From the NCBI GenBank assembly GCA_036570425.1, contig DATCYF010000017.1:119325-183324 (forward strand): a DNA stretch of 64,000 nt, written 5' to 3'. Below the pieces are notes generated by a model. The model was not told where the DNA came from and made no database searches. It was given only the letters and a program-made list of their open reading frames with translations. Below are positions 53,778 through 62,640 of this stretch, piece by piece. This DNA comes from Rhizorhapis sp036570425 (GTDB taxonomy: Bacteria > Pseudomonadota > Alphaproteobacteria > Sphingomonadales > Sphingomonadaceae). The position numbers and the translations under genes are program-made. Each line of letters opens with the position of its first letter. The stretch's first letter is position 1.

Positions 53778-53883
53778 TTCTGGGAAGCTGCCCGAACGTA
53801 TGATCGACATCCAGATCGTCCGGCAGGGGCAAAGTATAGCGAGCCTGGCATCAGGGAGGGGAGCGGATCGCTCGGTTCATTGA
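53770..53883 (+). CDS. Possible small ORF after the HAD gene (37 aa)
   Basis: ATG 53770 overlaps the HAD gene end in another frame: MTDSGKLPERMIDIQIVRQG and a short basic tail. GAGG lies nine bases upstream. The overlap and RBS suggest translation, but it is short and I recognise no family. Confidence 0.3.
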   Translation: MTDSGKLPERMIDIQIVRQGQSIASLASGRGADRSVH

Positions 53884-53904
53884 CGGTTGGCAATGCATCT
53901 TGTC

Positions 53905-56244
53905 TCATGCTGCCTTGAGTGCACCATTCGAGGCTAACGCCGCGAAGTCGGCGGCGGGCATCGGGCGGCCGATGTGCCAGCCTTGTGCGACATCGCAGCC
54001 ATAGGAACGCAAGAGATCCAGGATTTCGGCCGTTTCCACGCCCTCGGCGACCACCTTGAACCCAAGTTCATGCGCTAATTCAATCGTTGAACGGACCATC
54101 GCCTGATCGCTGCGATTGGACTCAAGCATCAGGATAAAGCTTTTGTCGATCTTGATCTCTCGTGCTGGCAAGTGCTTCAGATAGCTAAGGGTTGACTGGC
54201 CCGTCCCATAATCATCAATCGAAAGGTCAATGCCCAGCTCAGCCAGTCCTTCCAGGGCCGGAATTGCGGCATCCTGATTGGACATGGCGATCGACTCAGT
54301 GACCTCCAACGTGAGTATATGCGGCGCGACGGCGTAGTGAGTGAGAAGGGTTTTCACCTGCTTTGCAAACATCGGGTCTGCGGGCAGCAGTGCCGATACG
54401 TTGACTGCGACGCCTGCTTTCAGTCCGGCACGCTGCCATGCCTGCAAATCCTGCAGCGCCCGCTCCATCACATAAAGAGTCAGGTCCATGATCTTGCCGC
54501 CTTCCTCCAATATCGGAATAAAGGAATCTGGCGGGATCAAGCCCCTCGTCGGGTGATTCCATCTGACCAATGCTTCAGCCGAGATGATATGATCGGTATG
54601 GAGACTGTATTTGGGTTGATAGACTACCCGAATGTCCCCGGCGGCGAGGGCTCTGTCCAATTCACTTGCGATCGACAGACGCCAATCGCTTTCCCGGTCG
54701 AGTTCATCGCTATACCGTTCCCAACGCTCGCCGCGCGCCACGGCACGATCGCTGGCCAGCAAAGCGCAGCCCACCAGATCCTTTTCCTGGGCAGGGTCAA
54801 GCTTCACAATGCCAAAGGCGTAGGATAGTTCGACCTGCCTCCCGCCAATCTCGAAAGGCGCGCGCATGAAGGCTGCAGCGGCATCAATGGCATCGACCTG
54901 ATCCGCCGCGTCCTCGATTTCAATCACCCAGGCGACGGCGCTATCCTCTATGCGGTAAATTTCGGCAGCGCTTGCAACAGCCAGCCGTTCCGAAATGCGT
55001 AGGACAAGCTCGGCGGCTCTATCCTGACCCATTACCCCCACGACTTCACCATGATTGGCGATGCGAAGCGCAATAAGCGAGCATCCGGCTTTGTCGCTCA
55101 GAATTTCGTCGAGGGCGCGGCGATTGGGCAAACCTGTGGCAGCATCGTAAATGCGCGAGCGTCTGGCGGATCGAAGCGCTGAAGCTGCTATGGACAACAT
55201 CGCAGCCGTGACCAGAGCGACTTCGGCCGGGACTATTCCGACGGAGCCGAGTTTCGCCATTTCAGCTATGAGGGGCAGAGCTGCCAGCGCAAGAGATGCG
55301 CCCATGAAACCGATCGCGCGGCGCTTGCCGGGAAGTCGCAACAGGAATGGTATGGAGAGCAAGGATAGAAACAGGGGGAGCAGTGGGCCATGCGGGACGG
55401 GGCTTGAGCCCTGCAACAGTGTCTCGGCGGCCAGAAGCTGAATCACGGCACCAGGAATAACGCCATGCCTTGGCACTGGATACCGGTCTCCCATCTCAAT
55501 GGCTGTCGCGCCGATCAGTACGGAGCGGCCCCGTAGTAATCCTGAGGGATATTTGCCCGTAAGGAGATCAATGAAGCTTACGCGCGGGATGGTCGAGGGA
55601 GAAATCGATCCGTCGATCGGGAAGACTGAACCGATCTGACCATTTGAAGCCGCAAGCGCAGCGCCCATGGATGGGCGGGGAACGCCCGCGATTGCCGTTC
55701 CGGTCGGATAAGACCGAACAAGACCGTCACCGTCGGCAAAAATATTGACTGAGGCGAGCTGCGCCGCTTTCCTGAAAGGGGGCAAGGGCAAATTCTCAAG
55801 AATTTTGTGGCCGCCCTGGGAAGCGGACTGCAAGAATGTTGGCAAGATTACCGGAACGCTGCTTTCACGAATGGCTTTCGCAAAAGTTGCGTCCTGCCGC
55901 GGCGTCGAACGCGCGGAAAATTCGACGTCGAAACCCATCGCTTGAGCACCCGCGCGTCCTAAAGCCTCTATGGCAAGAGCGTGATAGCTGCGAGGCCATG
56001 GCCAATGATCGAGAGCAGCCAATGATCGTGCATCTATTTCGACCAGCACCAACTTCCCCGTTGCGGGTCGGCTACGAATGGTGTCGCGCCACATTTGTGC
56101 TTGTCGCTCGGCGCCAAGTCCGAATCCGCTTATAGCAGCGGTCATACCCATGATCGTTGCCGCCGCGAGGATGATCAGCGTAGTTGTGCGACTCGCAGAA
56201 CTCAGCGCACGGGTGAGGCGGCCTAAAATGCTGGACGGGGCCAT
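53905..56244 (-). CDS. CHASE2-GGDEF(degenerate)-EAL membrane protein
   Basis: 779 residues. An N-terminal helix is followed by a periplasmic CHASE2 domain (~45-290; VLVEIDARSLAALDHWPWPR, AQAMGFDVEFSARSTPRQDA), then about three membrane helices (~295-370), a GGDEF domain (GLPNRRALDEILSD) whose GGDEF is replaced by RIEDSAV, and a C-terminal EAL domain. The EAL domain looks active: AEALVRW, LEVTES, SIDDYGTGQSTL, EIKIDKSF, VVAEGVET. So it should degrade c-di-GMP and not make it, under control of an external signal. The next gene in the same direction upstream is the FecR protein. Confidence 0.93.
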   Translation of the reverse strand: MAPSSILGRLTRALSSASRTTTLIILAAATIMGMTAAISGFGLGAERQAQMWRDTIRSRPATGKLVLVEIDARSLAALDHWPWPRSYHALAIEALGRAGAQAMGFDVEFSARSTPRQDATFAKAIRESSVPVILPTFLQSASQGGHKILENLPLPPFRKAAQLASVNIFADGDGLVRSYPTGTAIAGVPRPSMGAALAASNGQIGSVFPIDGSISPSTIPRVSFIDLLTGKYPSGLLRGRSVLIGATAIEMGDRYPVPRHGVIPGAVIQLLAAETLLQGSSPVPHGPLLPLFLSLLSIPFLLRLPGKRRAIGFMGASLALAALPLIAEMAKLGSVGIVPAEVALVTAAMLSIAASALRSARRSRIYDAATGLPNRRALDEILSDKAGCSLIALRIANHGEVVGVMGQDRAAELVLRISERLAVASAAEIYRIEDSAVAWVIEIEDAADQVDAIDAAAAFMRAPFEIGGRQVELSYAFGIVKLDPAQEKDLVGCALLASDRAVARGERWERYSDELDRESDWRLSIASELDRALAAGDIRVVYQPKYSLHTDHIISAEALVRWNHPTRGLIPPDSFIPILEEGGKIMDLTLYVMERALQDLQAWQRAGLKAGVAVNVSALLPADPMFAKQVKTLLTHYAVAPHILTLEVTESIAMSNQDAAIPALEGLAELGIDLSIDDYGTGQSTLSYLKHLPAREIKIDKSFILMLESNRSDQAMVRSTIELAHELGFKVVAEGVETAEILDLLRSYGCDVAQGWHIGRPMPAADFAALASNGALKAA

Positions 56245-56295
56245 CGTCGGCGACGTCAGTCCGGCAGTCCGACGCAGAGCGTCAATGCCATCCTC

Positions 56296-57489
56296 TTAGC
56301 GAACATTTCCATTTCCTTTGCCATTGTTCCCGGAATTGCCGTTCCCGTTCCCATTGCCATTGTTCCCGGAATTGCCGTTCCCGTTCCCATTGCCGTTGTT
56401 CCCGGAGTTGCCGTTCCCGTTCCCGTTGCCGCTGTTCCCGGAATTGCCGCTCCCGTTACCGTTGCCATTGTTCCCGGAGTTGCCGTTCCCGTTACCGTTG
56501 CCGCTGTTCCCGGAATTGCCGTTTCCGTTCCCATTGCCGCTGTTCCCGGAATTGCCATTCTCATTACGGCTTGGTACGCCTGCCTTGCCGGGGGCTTCTA
56601 CGTCGATCGCCCGATCTGTCGGCGTCGTAGCGGCAGATGAAACCGCCGCCGCCATCGCGGGGCTGTCAGCAATCAGTCCGTCGCTGATCTTCGCCATTGA
56701 AGGCCGGTCTTCACTGATGGCTATATCGATCCGTTCAGGCCTGCCAATCTTGCCCGAAAAATCTGCTGCAGCCGCCGTATCAATTGCCTGCGCAATGACC
56801 TGAGCGCCGCCCGCCTGTCCTTCAGATGTTTGCGCCGCGCCGCCGGAGCTCTCTCCAGTTGGCGAGGGTGTGGAGTCTGGCGCTGCTTCCGGCGAAGCTG
56901 GCGCAGGCGGTGCATTCGGAGACTTTATCGACTTTGTGGTCTCACCCTGAACCTTGAGGACCGAGTGATCCGTGGCCCCCACAGTCGCGATAGCCCCAGG
57001 CAGGATCAGATCGCGGGCGCCGCCATCGAGCGTGGAGACTTCGACCGCTCCCTCTACGACTTGAACTGATGCACCGGTGCCGTCCACCGTTACGCTAAAT
57101 GTTGTGCCCTTCACGACCGCCGCAAGATAGGGTGTTTGCACTCCGAAGTGCGGCGTAAGCTTTTTCTTTATGCTGAAAACAATGTTGCCGGCACTCTCAA
57201 CAATCTGCCACAATCCACCGCTCTTTGCCGGGTCTGCGATTTCCAGACGTGTGTTGGGCGCCACGATAGCATATTCTTCACCGCGAACGAGCACGGCGCG
57301 GGCATTCGGACCGGTGATTACCTTGTCCCCGGTTTGAACTTTCTCACCGCGGACGGCTGGCTTGCTGCTGCCTTGATGGCTGACAGTGACACCGGAGGAC
57401 GCTTCAGAAATCGTCCACTGAATCGGGCTTGCAAAGGCAGGAGCGGCGATTGCCGCCACCCCCACCAGACTGAATTTTATCCAATGCAT
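56296..57489 (-). CDS. Secreted FecR-domain protein with Gly/Asn repeat tail
   Basis: 397 residues from ATG 57489 (GGGGGA six bases before), with signal peptide (HWIKFSLVGVAAIAAPAFAS). The FecR domain covers ~30-190: VTVSHQGSSKPAVRGEKVQT, GDKVITGPNARAVLVRGEEY, LTPHFGVQTPYLAAVVKGTT. A Pro/Ser/Ala linker follows, then seven 12-residue repeats of Gly, Asn and Ser (GNGNGNSGNSGN type) and the end GKGNGNVR. It has no anti-sigma membrane helix, so it is likely periplasmic or surface protein, not a FecR sensor. It lies between the CHASE2-EAL gene and a divergent TpsB transporter; such FecR proteins often sit beside CHASE2 genes. Confidence 0.8.
   Translation of the reverse strand: MHWIKFSLVGVAAIAAPAFASPIQWTISEASSGVTVSHQGSSKPAVRGEKVQTGDKVITGPNARAVLVRGEEYAIVAPNTRLEIADPAKSGGLWQIVESAGNIVFSIKKKLTPHFGVQTPYLAAVVKGTTFSVTVDGTGASVQVVEGAVEVSTLDGGARDLILPGAIATVGATDHSVLKVQGETTKSIKSPNAPPAPASPEAAPDSTPSPTGESSGGAAQTSEGQAGGAQVIAQAIDTAAAADFSGKIGRPERIDIAISEDRPSMAKISDGLIADSPAMAAAVSSAATTPTDRAIDVEAPGKAGVPSRNENGNSGNSGNGNGNGNSGNSGNGNGNGNSGNNGNGNGSGNSGNSGNGNGNGNSGNNGNGNGNGNSGNNGNGNGNGNSGNNGKGNGNVR
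56311..56565. repeat. Seven tandem 36-bp repeats coding the FecR tail
   Basis: The motif GTTCCCGG recurs exactly every 36 bp at 56326, 56362, 56398, 56434, 56470, 56506 and 56542, with a few base differences between units. Each unit encodes 12 residues (Gly/Asn/Ser) on the minus strand and keeps the frame, so copy-number changes would lengthen or shorten the tail without breaking the protein. Confidence 0.95.
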
Positions 57490-57603
57490 GGCAATCCCCC
57501 ACAAATGAGAGCCCGCCCATGGGCTCGGACAAGAAATCTTCGAGAATGATTTAGCACCTCCATGTAAAACCAATCTTAACGGAACAGGCTCAATACGCTC
57601 TCC

Positions 57604-59277
57604 ATGATGTTTTTTCGTCCCAACTGGCCCATGAAAGTGGCCGCACTCGCGATTGCAACCTCTTCAGCCGCCGAAGCTGCCGTTCAGGTTCCTTTAGATC
57701 GCTCGGACCCGGGGATTGCGGCGACTTCCGCCGATGGCGGTGCTACGCCAGCCCAAGATGAGGAATCAGCCCCATCGCCAGCCCTGCAAACCCGGACGGA
57801 TGAACGGCAGAACGTTCAGATCCCAGGCATATTTGCAGGCGCGATACGGATCGAAGGCGCCAGGAACACCCCTATGCCTGAACTGATGGAGGCCGCCTTG
57901 CCCTTCATCGGTCGCCGGCTCTCAAAGGACGATCTTCAGGCCCTGACCAAGGCCGTTTCGACGGTTGCGCGCAAGCATGGATACCTCTTCGCCAGCAGTT
58001 CCGTCCCGGCGCAGACGCTTGAGGCAGGCGTCCTGCATGTTCGCCTGGACGAAGGCCAGATAGATGAGGTGCGCATCGAGGGACCGCGCAATGCCTCCGT
58101 TGAAGCGATGCTTAGTCCCATGAAAGGAACTGCGCCGACCAAGAGCGAAATAGAGCGTCGCCTGATGCTGGCCGATGATCTGCCTGGCGTGGAGATAGGC
58201 AAGGTGCGTTTTGTTCGGGAAGAGGAGCGAGGGGTACTGATCGTTCCGGCCACGCGCAATAAATTCGCGGGAAGGGCCAATATCGACAATCGCGGTACTT
58301 CTGAGCTGGGACCGGTCAGAATGCAGTTGGCCGTCGATTTCAACGGTGTGATTGGCTCAAATGACGCGCTGACGGTGCAGGGAACGGTTACGCCCCTTCA
58401 GCCGCGCGAGTTGCAAGTCGGTTTTGTTCGATATGCCCTCCAGGTCGGAACGGCCGGAACGGAGCTTGCAACCTATGCCTCTTATGGGCGAACGCATTCC
58501 GGCGGTTACTGGCGCGCTTTCGATGCGAAAGGCGAAAGTTTCATAGCGGGCGCTTCCGTCACTCACCCGCTGATACGCGATCGAAAGGTCAGCCTGTGGC
58601 TCTCGGGCAGTCTCGATTATTATTCCGTCGACCAATGGACGTCAGGCAGCTCGGTGCGGCGTGATCGCCTTACAACAGCCAGTGCCTCACTTAACGGCTA
58701 CGTCCCCATGGCCAGCGGCAGGCTGCGCGCCGGTGTCGGGATTACGCAGGGGCTATCAGTGCTGAATTCCACGCAGGAGGGAGACCCGCTGGCCTCACGG
58801 ATTGGTGCCGACGGCCAGTTCACATCCTTTAACGCCTGGGCAAACTGGACCGGCGATCTTTTTGGGCCGTTCAGCGCGCGTCTTGCGGCTGCGGGGCAGC
58901 TTACCAGTTCGCCGGTCCTCGCAATCAACCAGATTGCCATTGGTGGTTCCTATTTTGGCCGCGCCTATGATTATAGTGAGCGGGCGGGTGACAAAGGCCT
59001 GCTAGGCTCTGCGGAATTGAGTGCCAAAGTGTTGGACCGCAACAGCGGCTTTATCCGATGGGCTCAGCTTTACGCGTTTGCCGATGCGGGAGAAGTCGAC
59101 AATCTTGAAAACAGCTATGGCACCGGCAGCTTGTACTCGGCCGGTGCTGGTGCGCGGCTGGATTTTGCGAACCGGCTGTCCCTGGGGATCGAAGCTGCTT
59201 TCCCGATCGACGAGGTCCGGTATGAAACGGGCAATATGAATCCACGCATTTCGTTCAGTCTGGGTGCCTTATTCTAG
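57604..59277 (+). CDS. TpsB two-partner-secretion transporter (ShlB/FhaC/HecB family)
   Basis: 557 residues. Signal peptide in the first ~27 residues, a linker, then POTRA domains (~75-210: GAIRIEGARNTPMPELMEAA; QIDEVRIEGPRNASVEAML), then the 16-strand barrel starting GRANIDNRGTSELGPVRMQL and ending ISFSLGALF with the C-terminal Phe of outer-membrane proteins. It exports a large adhesin- or haemolysin-like TpsA. No TpsA (with its N-terminal TPS domain) is in the window. It is divergent from the FecR gene, 114 bp apart. Starts at 57604, 57607 or 57631 are all possible. Confidence 0.9.
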   Translation: MMFFRPNWPMKVAALAIATSSAAEAAVQVPLDRSDPGIAATSADGGATPAQDEESAPSPALQTRTDERQNVQIPGIFAGAIRIEGARNTPMPELMEAALPFIGRRLSKDDLQALTKAVSTVARKHGYLFASSSVPAQTLEAGVLHVRLDEGQIDEVRIEGPRNASVEAMLSPMKGTAPTKSEIERRLMLADDLPGVEIGKVRFVREEERGVLIVPATRNKFAGRANIDNRGTSELGPVRMQLAVDFNGVIGSNDALTVQGTVTPLQPRELQVGFVRYALQVGTAGTELATYASYGRTHSGGYWRAFDAKGESFIAGASVTHPLIRDRKVSLWLSGSLDYYSVDQWTSGSSVRRDRLTTASASLNGYVPMASGRLRAGVGITQGLSVLNSTQEGDPLASRIGADGQFTSFNAWANWTGDLFGPFSARLAAAGQLTSSPVLAINQIAIGGSYFGRAYDYSERAGDKGLLGSAELSAKVLDRNSGFIRWAQLYAFADAGEVDNLENSYGTGSLYSAGAGARLDFANRLSLGIEAAFPIDEVRYETGNMNPRISFSLGALF

Positions 59278-59506
59278 GACTCTTTTTGGCAAGCTCATCA
59301 AGACCCTTGCTAGAGGGTGCATCCCGCCTCAGCTCGCCGCCGCACATTCGCCAACTTGCTGTTTTGCGCTCCAGCGCCCCATAATCGTTCCGAAGAATAA
59401 GCTCGGCTCTGCCATTTGGCACGTTGGCGAAATAGGTCTTTTGGCCCCTCGTTCGAGAGCGCCCCAATGGACGCCCTGCTGGCTAACTCATGTTAACTCT
59501 ATTGCG

Positions 59507-59531
59507 GGAACGCCGCTTCTCCTGAACCGTT
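59507..59531 (+). promoter_or_regulatory. EcfG general-stress promoter
   Basis: GGAAC (59507-59511), 16 bp, CGTT (59528-59531): a perfect match to the EcfG (sigma factor of the alphaproteobacterial general stress response) consensus. It lies 44 bp before the ATG of the ferritin-like gene, correctly spaced and oriented. Confidence 0.85.
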
Positions 59532-59570
59532 CGAGGCGCAGAGGCGCCCCTGCAGGGGCAGTTCAGGAGA
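59518..59570. repeat. Inverted repeat and palindrome over promoter and leader
   Basis: A perfect 10-bp inverted repeat TCTCCTGAAC (59518-59527) / GTTCAGGAGA (59561-59570) spans the EcfG promoter spacer and the ribosome-binding site. Inside it is the 14-bp palindrome GCCCCTGCAGGGGC (59546-59559), which would be in the 5' leader. The right arm covers the AGGAG RBS of the ferritin-like gene. If transcription starts near 59538, the left arm is not in the mRNA. Confidence 0.7.
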
Positions 59571-59575
59571 GAGAC

Positions 59576-60850
59576 ATGAGCTTTAATCCCCTTGCCGAAC
59601 GCGGCATTCCGCTGGAGCGGCAGTTCCGCAACTGGTCGGAACTTAACGTTCAGCCCTATGATACACGCGCTGTCCACCCCTACACCCGTTGCCGCGTCAT
59701 TGCGATGAACGGGATTGAGGTGGAAGCGGCGATGAATTCCCACCAAATGTCGCGCCACACCGTTGACGTGGGACTGAAGCAGACCTTGGCTTTGGTCCGG
59801 CGCGTAGAACAGCAGCAGCAAAAGGCCGTCAATTGGCTGATCCCCGGCGATGAAAGCGTTATTGCGAACACTATTGGATACGAACAGGTGGCGGTCGACC
59901 TGACCAGTTGGCTGGCGCGGCACGAGCCCGATCCTTATCTCAAGAAGGTCTATGAATTCGCCCTGCTGGAGGATTATGACCACCTCTATCGGTACGCCAA
60001 TCTCATGGACCTGATGGGCGAGGGCCGCAAAGCGCAGGACATTACTGGCGACCTGACCGAAATATTGCCGGGCCGCCCCACCATATTCGAGCATCGCGAT
60101 CCCCGTGACGAACTGCGGCGGCCGATGACGCTGACGGCTGCTGACACGCAATCAGTGATGAATGCGCTCACGATCGTTTCGGCCGAACAGCAGACGATGA
60201 ATTATTACATGAACAGCGGCAATCGGCCCACTGACCCGATGGCGCGCGCGATCTATCTGGAGATTGCCCAGATCGAGGAGCAGCATGTCAGCCATTATGA
60301 ATCCATCCTCGATCCGTCGCTGAGCTGGCTCACCAATCTGGTGCTGCACGAATATAATGAATGCTGGCTTTACTGGTCCTGCATGCAGACGGAGAGCGAT
60401 CAACGTATAAAGGCGATATGGGAACTGCATCTGGGCATGGAGATAGAGCATCTCCGACTTGCCTGCGAAGCCATGAAGAACATCGAAGGCAGGGACCCCG
60501 CGGAGTTCCTTCCGGCTAACGGAATGCCTGAGCCAATGACATTCGAGCCGAACAAGGAATATGTACGCGACGTGCTGGAGCGCACGGTGGACCTGACCGC
60601 ATTCGATGCGCAGTTCATTCCCATCGACGATCTGCCGGACGATCATCGCTATTTCGAATATCAAGCGAAGGTGAATGCCGGCGGCTCGCCAACGGAGCAG
60701 GTCATCAACAGGCATAGGGATCAATTCGGCAGCGAATATCGCTTTTCGACCGAAGGCCCGCATCCCATTGAGTCATTGCGCGAAGAAGGCGACCATGACC
60801 GCTTTGAATATCATCAGATCGTCAAAAAGCATCTGGAAGGAGTGGCATGA
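59576..60850 (+). CDS. Ferritin-like domain protein, stress-regulated
   Basis: 424 residues from ATG 59576 (AGGAG six bases before). The middle shows ferritin-like four-helix features with Glu/His pairs: SAEQQTMNYYMNSGNRP, LEIAQIEEQHVSHYESILDP, WELHLGMEIEHLRLACEAMK. Earlier, VYEFALLEDYDHLYRYANLM supplies another E/D-xx-H helix, so a di-iron site is plausible. It starts MSFNPLAERGIPLERQFRNW. The exact enzyme is unknown; proteins of this type are stress-induced in sphingomonads, consistent with the perfect EcfG promoter. Followed by a small overlapping ORF and a DUF892 gene. Confidence 0.78.
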   Translation: MSFNPLAERGIPLERQFRNWSELNVQPYDTRAVHPYTRCRVIAMNGIEVEAAMNSHQMSRHTVDVGLKQTLALVRRVEQQQQKAVNWLIPGDESVIANTIGYEQVAVDLTSWLARHEPDPYLKKVYEFALLEDYDHLYRYANLMDLMGEGRKAQDITGDLTEILPGRPTIFEHRDPRDELRRPMTLTAADTQSVMNALTIVSAEQQTMNYYMNSGNRPTDPMARAIYLEIAQIEEQHVSHYESILDPSLSWLTNLVLHEYNECWLYWSCMQTESDQRIKAIWELHLGMEIEHLRLACEAMKNIEGRDPAEFLPANGMPEPMTFEPNKEYVRDVLERTVDLTAFDAQFIPIDDLPDDHRYFEYQAKVNAGGSPTEQVINRHRDQFGSEYRFSTEGPHPIESLREEGDHDRFEYHQIVKKHLEGVA

Positions 60851-60939
60851 TGACCGAACAGGAAGGCAGCCGCAGGGCAGGCGACCCCATCGACTATCGC
60901 GTACCCGCGAGCGGCCGCCTCGTCCTCAGTTGGCAATAG
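60847..60939 (+). CDS. Tiny ORF overlapping the ferritin-like stop (30 aa)
   Basis: ATG 60847 overlaps the preceding TGA (ATGA), giving a peptide MMTEQEGSRRAGDPIDYRVP and then ASGRLVLSWQ before TAG 60937-60939. The junction looks like coupled translation, but at 30 codons it may be a truncated gene. An inverted repeat CGAACT-N8-AGTTCG (60978-60997) follows, in the promoter region of the next gene. Confidence 0.35.
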   Translation: MMTEQEGSRRAGDPIDYRVPASGRLVLSWQ

Positions 60940-61093
60940 CCACGCAGCCCGGGAGAGCTTGCGCAAAAGTAGCAAAACGAACTGGATATATAGTTCGGCT
61001 TGAACGTTGCCATTTTGATCGTCCGCTCCGGTCTGACGCACTGAGCCGTAGCTGACCAAACGAAGCGGTTGTGCCGCTCGCAAGGAGATAACC

Positions 61094-61603
61094 ATGGAAA
61101 AAATGAAAGAGCATTTGTTGGAGTGGCTGCGCGACGCACATGCTGCGGAAGAGCAGGCCAAGACCATGCTTTCGGGAACGGCTGACCGTGTGGAACGCTA
61201 TCCGCAATTCAGCGCTGGGCTACGCAGGCACGCTGACGTTAGTGAGCGGCAAGCGCAGGAATTGGAACAATGCCTGAACAGATTGGGCGGAGGCACGTCT
61301 GTCATCAAGCAGCTGACTGGAAAGGTGACGGCCATTGGCCAGACGTTAAGCGGATTGGTGACAGGTGATGAAATTATCAAGGCCGCTCTTGCCGTATCCA
61401 CCTATGCCCAAATGGAGATCTCGTCTTACAGAATCCTTATCGCAGCGGCTAATGCAACAGGATCTTCTGACGTTGCCGCAATGTCCGAAAGGATGTTAGC
61501 GGAAAAGGAGGAGTTCGCAGAATGGGTCGATCAGCAGCTCCCGATATTAACTGCGGAATTTCTCCGCCGCGATGAAACAGCAGACGCTACTGCGGCTCCA
61601 TAG
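61094..61603 (+). CDS. DUF892 (YciF/YciE-like) ferritin-like protein
   Basis: 169 residues from ATG 61094, with AAGGAG six bases upstream. The family pattern is clear: LLEWLRDAHAAEEQAKTMLS, RRHADVSERQAQELEQCLNR, LGGGTS, then DEIIKAALAVSTYAQMEISS and a last helix MSERMLAEKEEFAEWVDQQL. DUF892 proteins form ferritin-like dimers with Glu/His metal sites and are typical of stress responses. It follows the larger ferritin-like gene. A GGATA-N16-CGTT sequence upstream is only a weak EcfG match. Confidence 0.85.
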   Translation: MEKMKEHLLEWLRDAHAAEEQAKTMLSGTADRVERYPQFSAGLRRHADVSERQAQELEQCLNRLGGGTSVIKQLTGKVTAIGQTLSGLVTGDEIIKAALAVSTYAQMEISSYRILIAAANATGSSDVAAMSERMLAEKEEFAEWVDQQLPILTAEFLRRDETADATAAP

Positions 61604-61906
61604 TCGTGTGGGCGCGGACGGCGACCACACACCGCCACTGCAGCGCACGACGATATTGCCTTTCGAAGGAGTAACGCGCCACAGCACCGTGCCTGCCGGA
61701 CTCGGTTGGGAGCAGTCACCAGAATTCTCAGCCGCTCGCTTGAAATTTCCCAGCGCTCTCTTATTGTAGCTCTTGCGGGCCGGGCCCCTCTGGCGATTCT
61801 CAAGATCGTGATGTCGGACCGCATCGAGTGCGCTCGGTGCTGGTCGAACTATTCTCTAAGCTGCCACACCACTGCACTCGGTTGGATCAAAACCGAGGAG
61901 TTATAT
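61604..61906. other. Intergenic region
   Basis: 303 bp between the DUF892 and BI-1 genes. The frame of the BI-1 gene is open for 67 codons upstream of its ATG (from TTG 61706), but without an RBS or similarity. I see no clear promoter motif or hairpin; it should hold the BI-1 promoter. Confidence 0.4.
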
Positions 61907-62623
61907 ATGACCGAGCAGTTTTCGGTCCGCCCGATCGGTGGGGGGATGTCCGAACTTCTCTACGATGAAGGCCTGCGGCGTCATATGCTACAGGTCTATA
62001 ACTACATGGGCTTGGGCCTTGCGGTGACGGGACTGGTCGCCTTTGGCGTGGCTGCTACGCCTTCGCTCTATCAGGCTATTTTCGGCACTTCGCTGAAGTG
62101 GGTGGCGATGTTTGCACCGCTTGCCTTCGTGCTGTTCCTCTCTTTCCGTATCGAGCGAATGTCAGCGTCGGCTGTTCAGACCGCCTTCTGGGCCTTCGCC
62201 ACGGTCATGGGCGTGTCCATGGCAACGATTTTCATGACCTTCACCGGAATGAGCATTGGGCGCACCTTTCTTATTACCGCCATTATGTTCGGCGGTGTGA
62301 GCCTCTGGGGCTACACGACCAAGCGCGATCTGGCACGGTTCAGCACATTTCTGTTCATGGGCCTGATTGGCGTGGTGATCGCTAGCCTGGTCAATTTGTT
62401 TTTGGGCTCAACGGCGCTGCAGTTCGCGATCTCGATCATCGGCGTACTCGTGTTCACTGGCCTCACCGCCTGGGACACCCAACGGCTTAAAAGCGAATAT
62501 GCCGCCCATCATGATCAGGAAACCAGCACCAAGATGGCTGTGTTCGGCGCGCTCTCTCTCTATCTGAACTTCATCAACATCTTTCAACTGCTGCTGAACT
62601 TTACCGGTCAGCACGAGGAATAA
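61907..62623 (+). CDS. Bax inhibitor-1/YccA family membrane protein
   Basis: 238 residues from ATG 61907 (GAGGAG six bases before). Seven membrane helices: LQVYNYMGLGLAVTGLVAFG, then WVAMFAPLAFVLFLSF, AFWAFATVMGVSMATIFMTF, RTFLITAIMFGGVSLWGYTT, FSTFLFMGLIGVVIASLVNL, LQFAISIIGVLVFTGLTAWD, ALSLYLNFINIFQLLLNFTG. The BI-1 signature with conserved Asp appears in FTGLTAWDTQRLK and SLYLNFINIFQLLL. Bacterial members act as pH-sensitive calcium leak channels or in membrane stress. The zinc-ribbon gene follows 17 bp downstream. Confidence 0.95.
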   Translation: MTEQFSVRPIGGGMSELLYDEGLRRHMLQVYNYMGLGLAVTGLVAFGVAATPSLYQAIFGTSLKWVAMFAPLAFVLFLSFRIERMSASAVQTAFWAFATVMGVSMATIFMTFTGMSIGRTFLITAIMFGGVSLWGYTTKRDLARFSTFLFMGLIGVVIASLVNLFLGSTALQFAISIIGVLVFTGLTAWDTQRLKSEYAAHHDQETSTKMAVFGALSLYLNFINIFQLLLNFTGQHEE

Positions 62624-62640
62624 CCTGAAGGAAAGTAGCT

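Noticed and set aside
59518..59570. Inverted repeat as a simple RNA thermometer hiding the RBS
   Set aside because: If transcription starts from the EcfG promoter, the left arm is upstream of the transcript and cannot pair; kept only as a conditional hypothesis.
60978..61008. EcfG promoter for the DUF892 gene
   Set aside because: The -35 region reads GGATA, matching only three of five bases; too weak to call.
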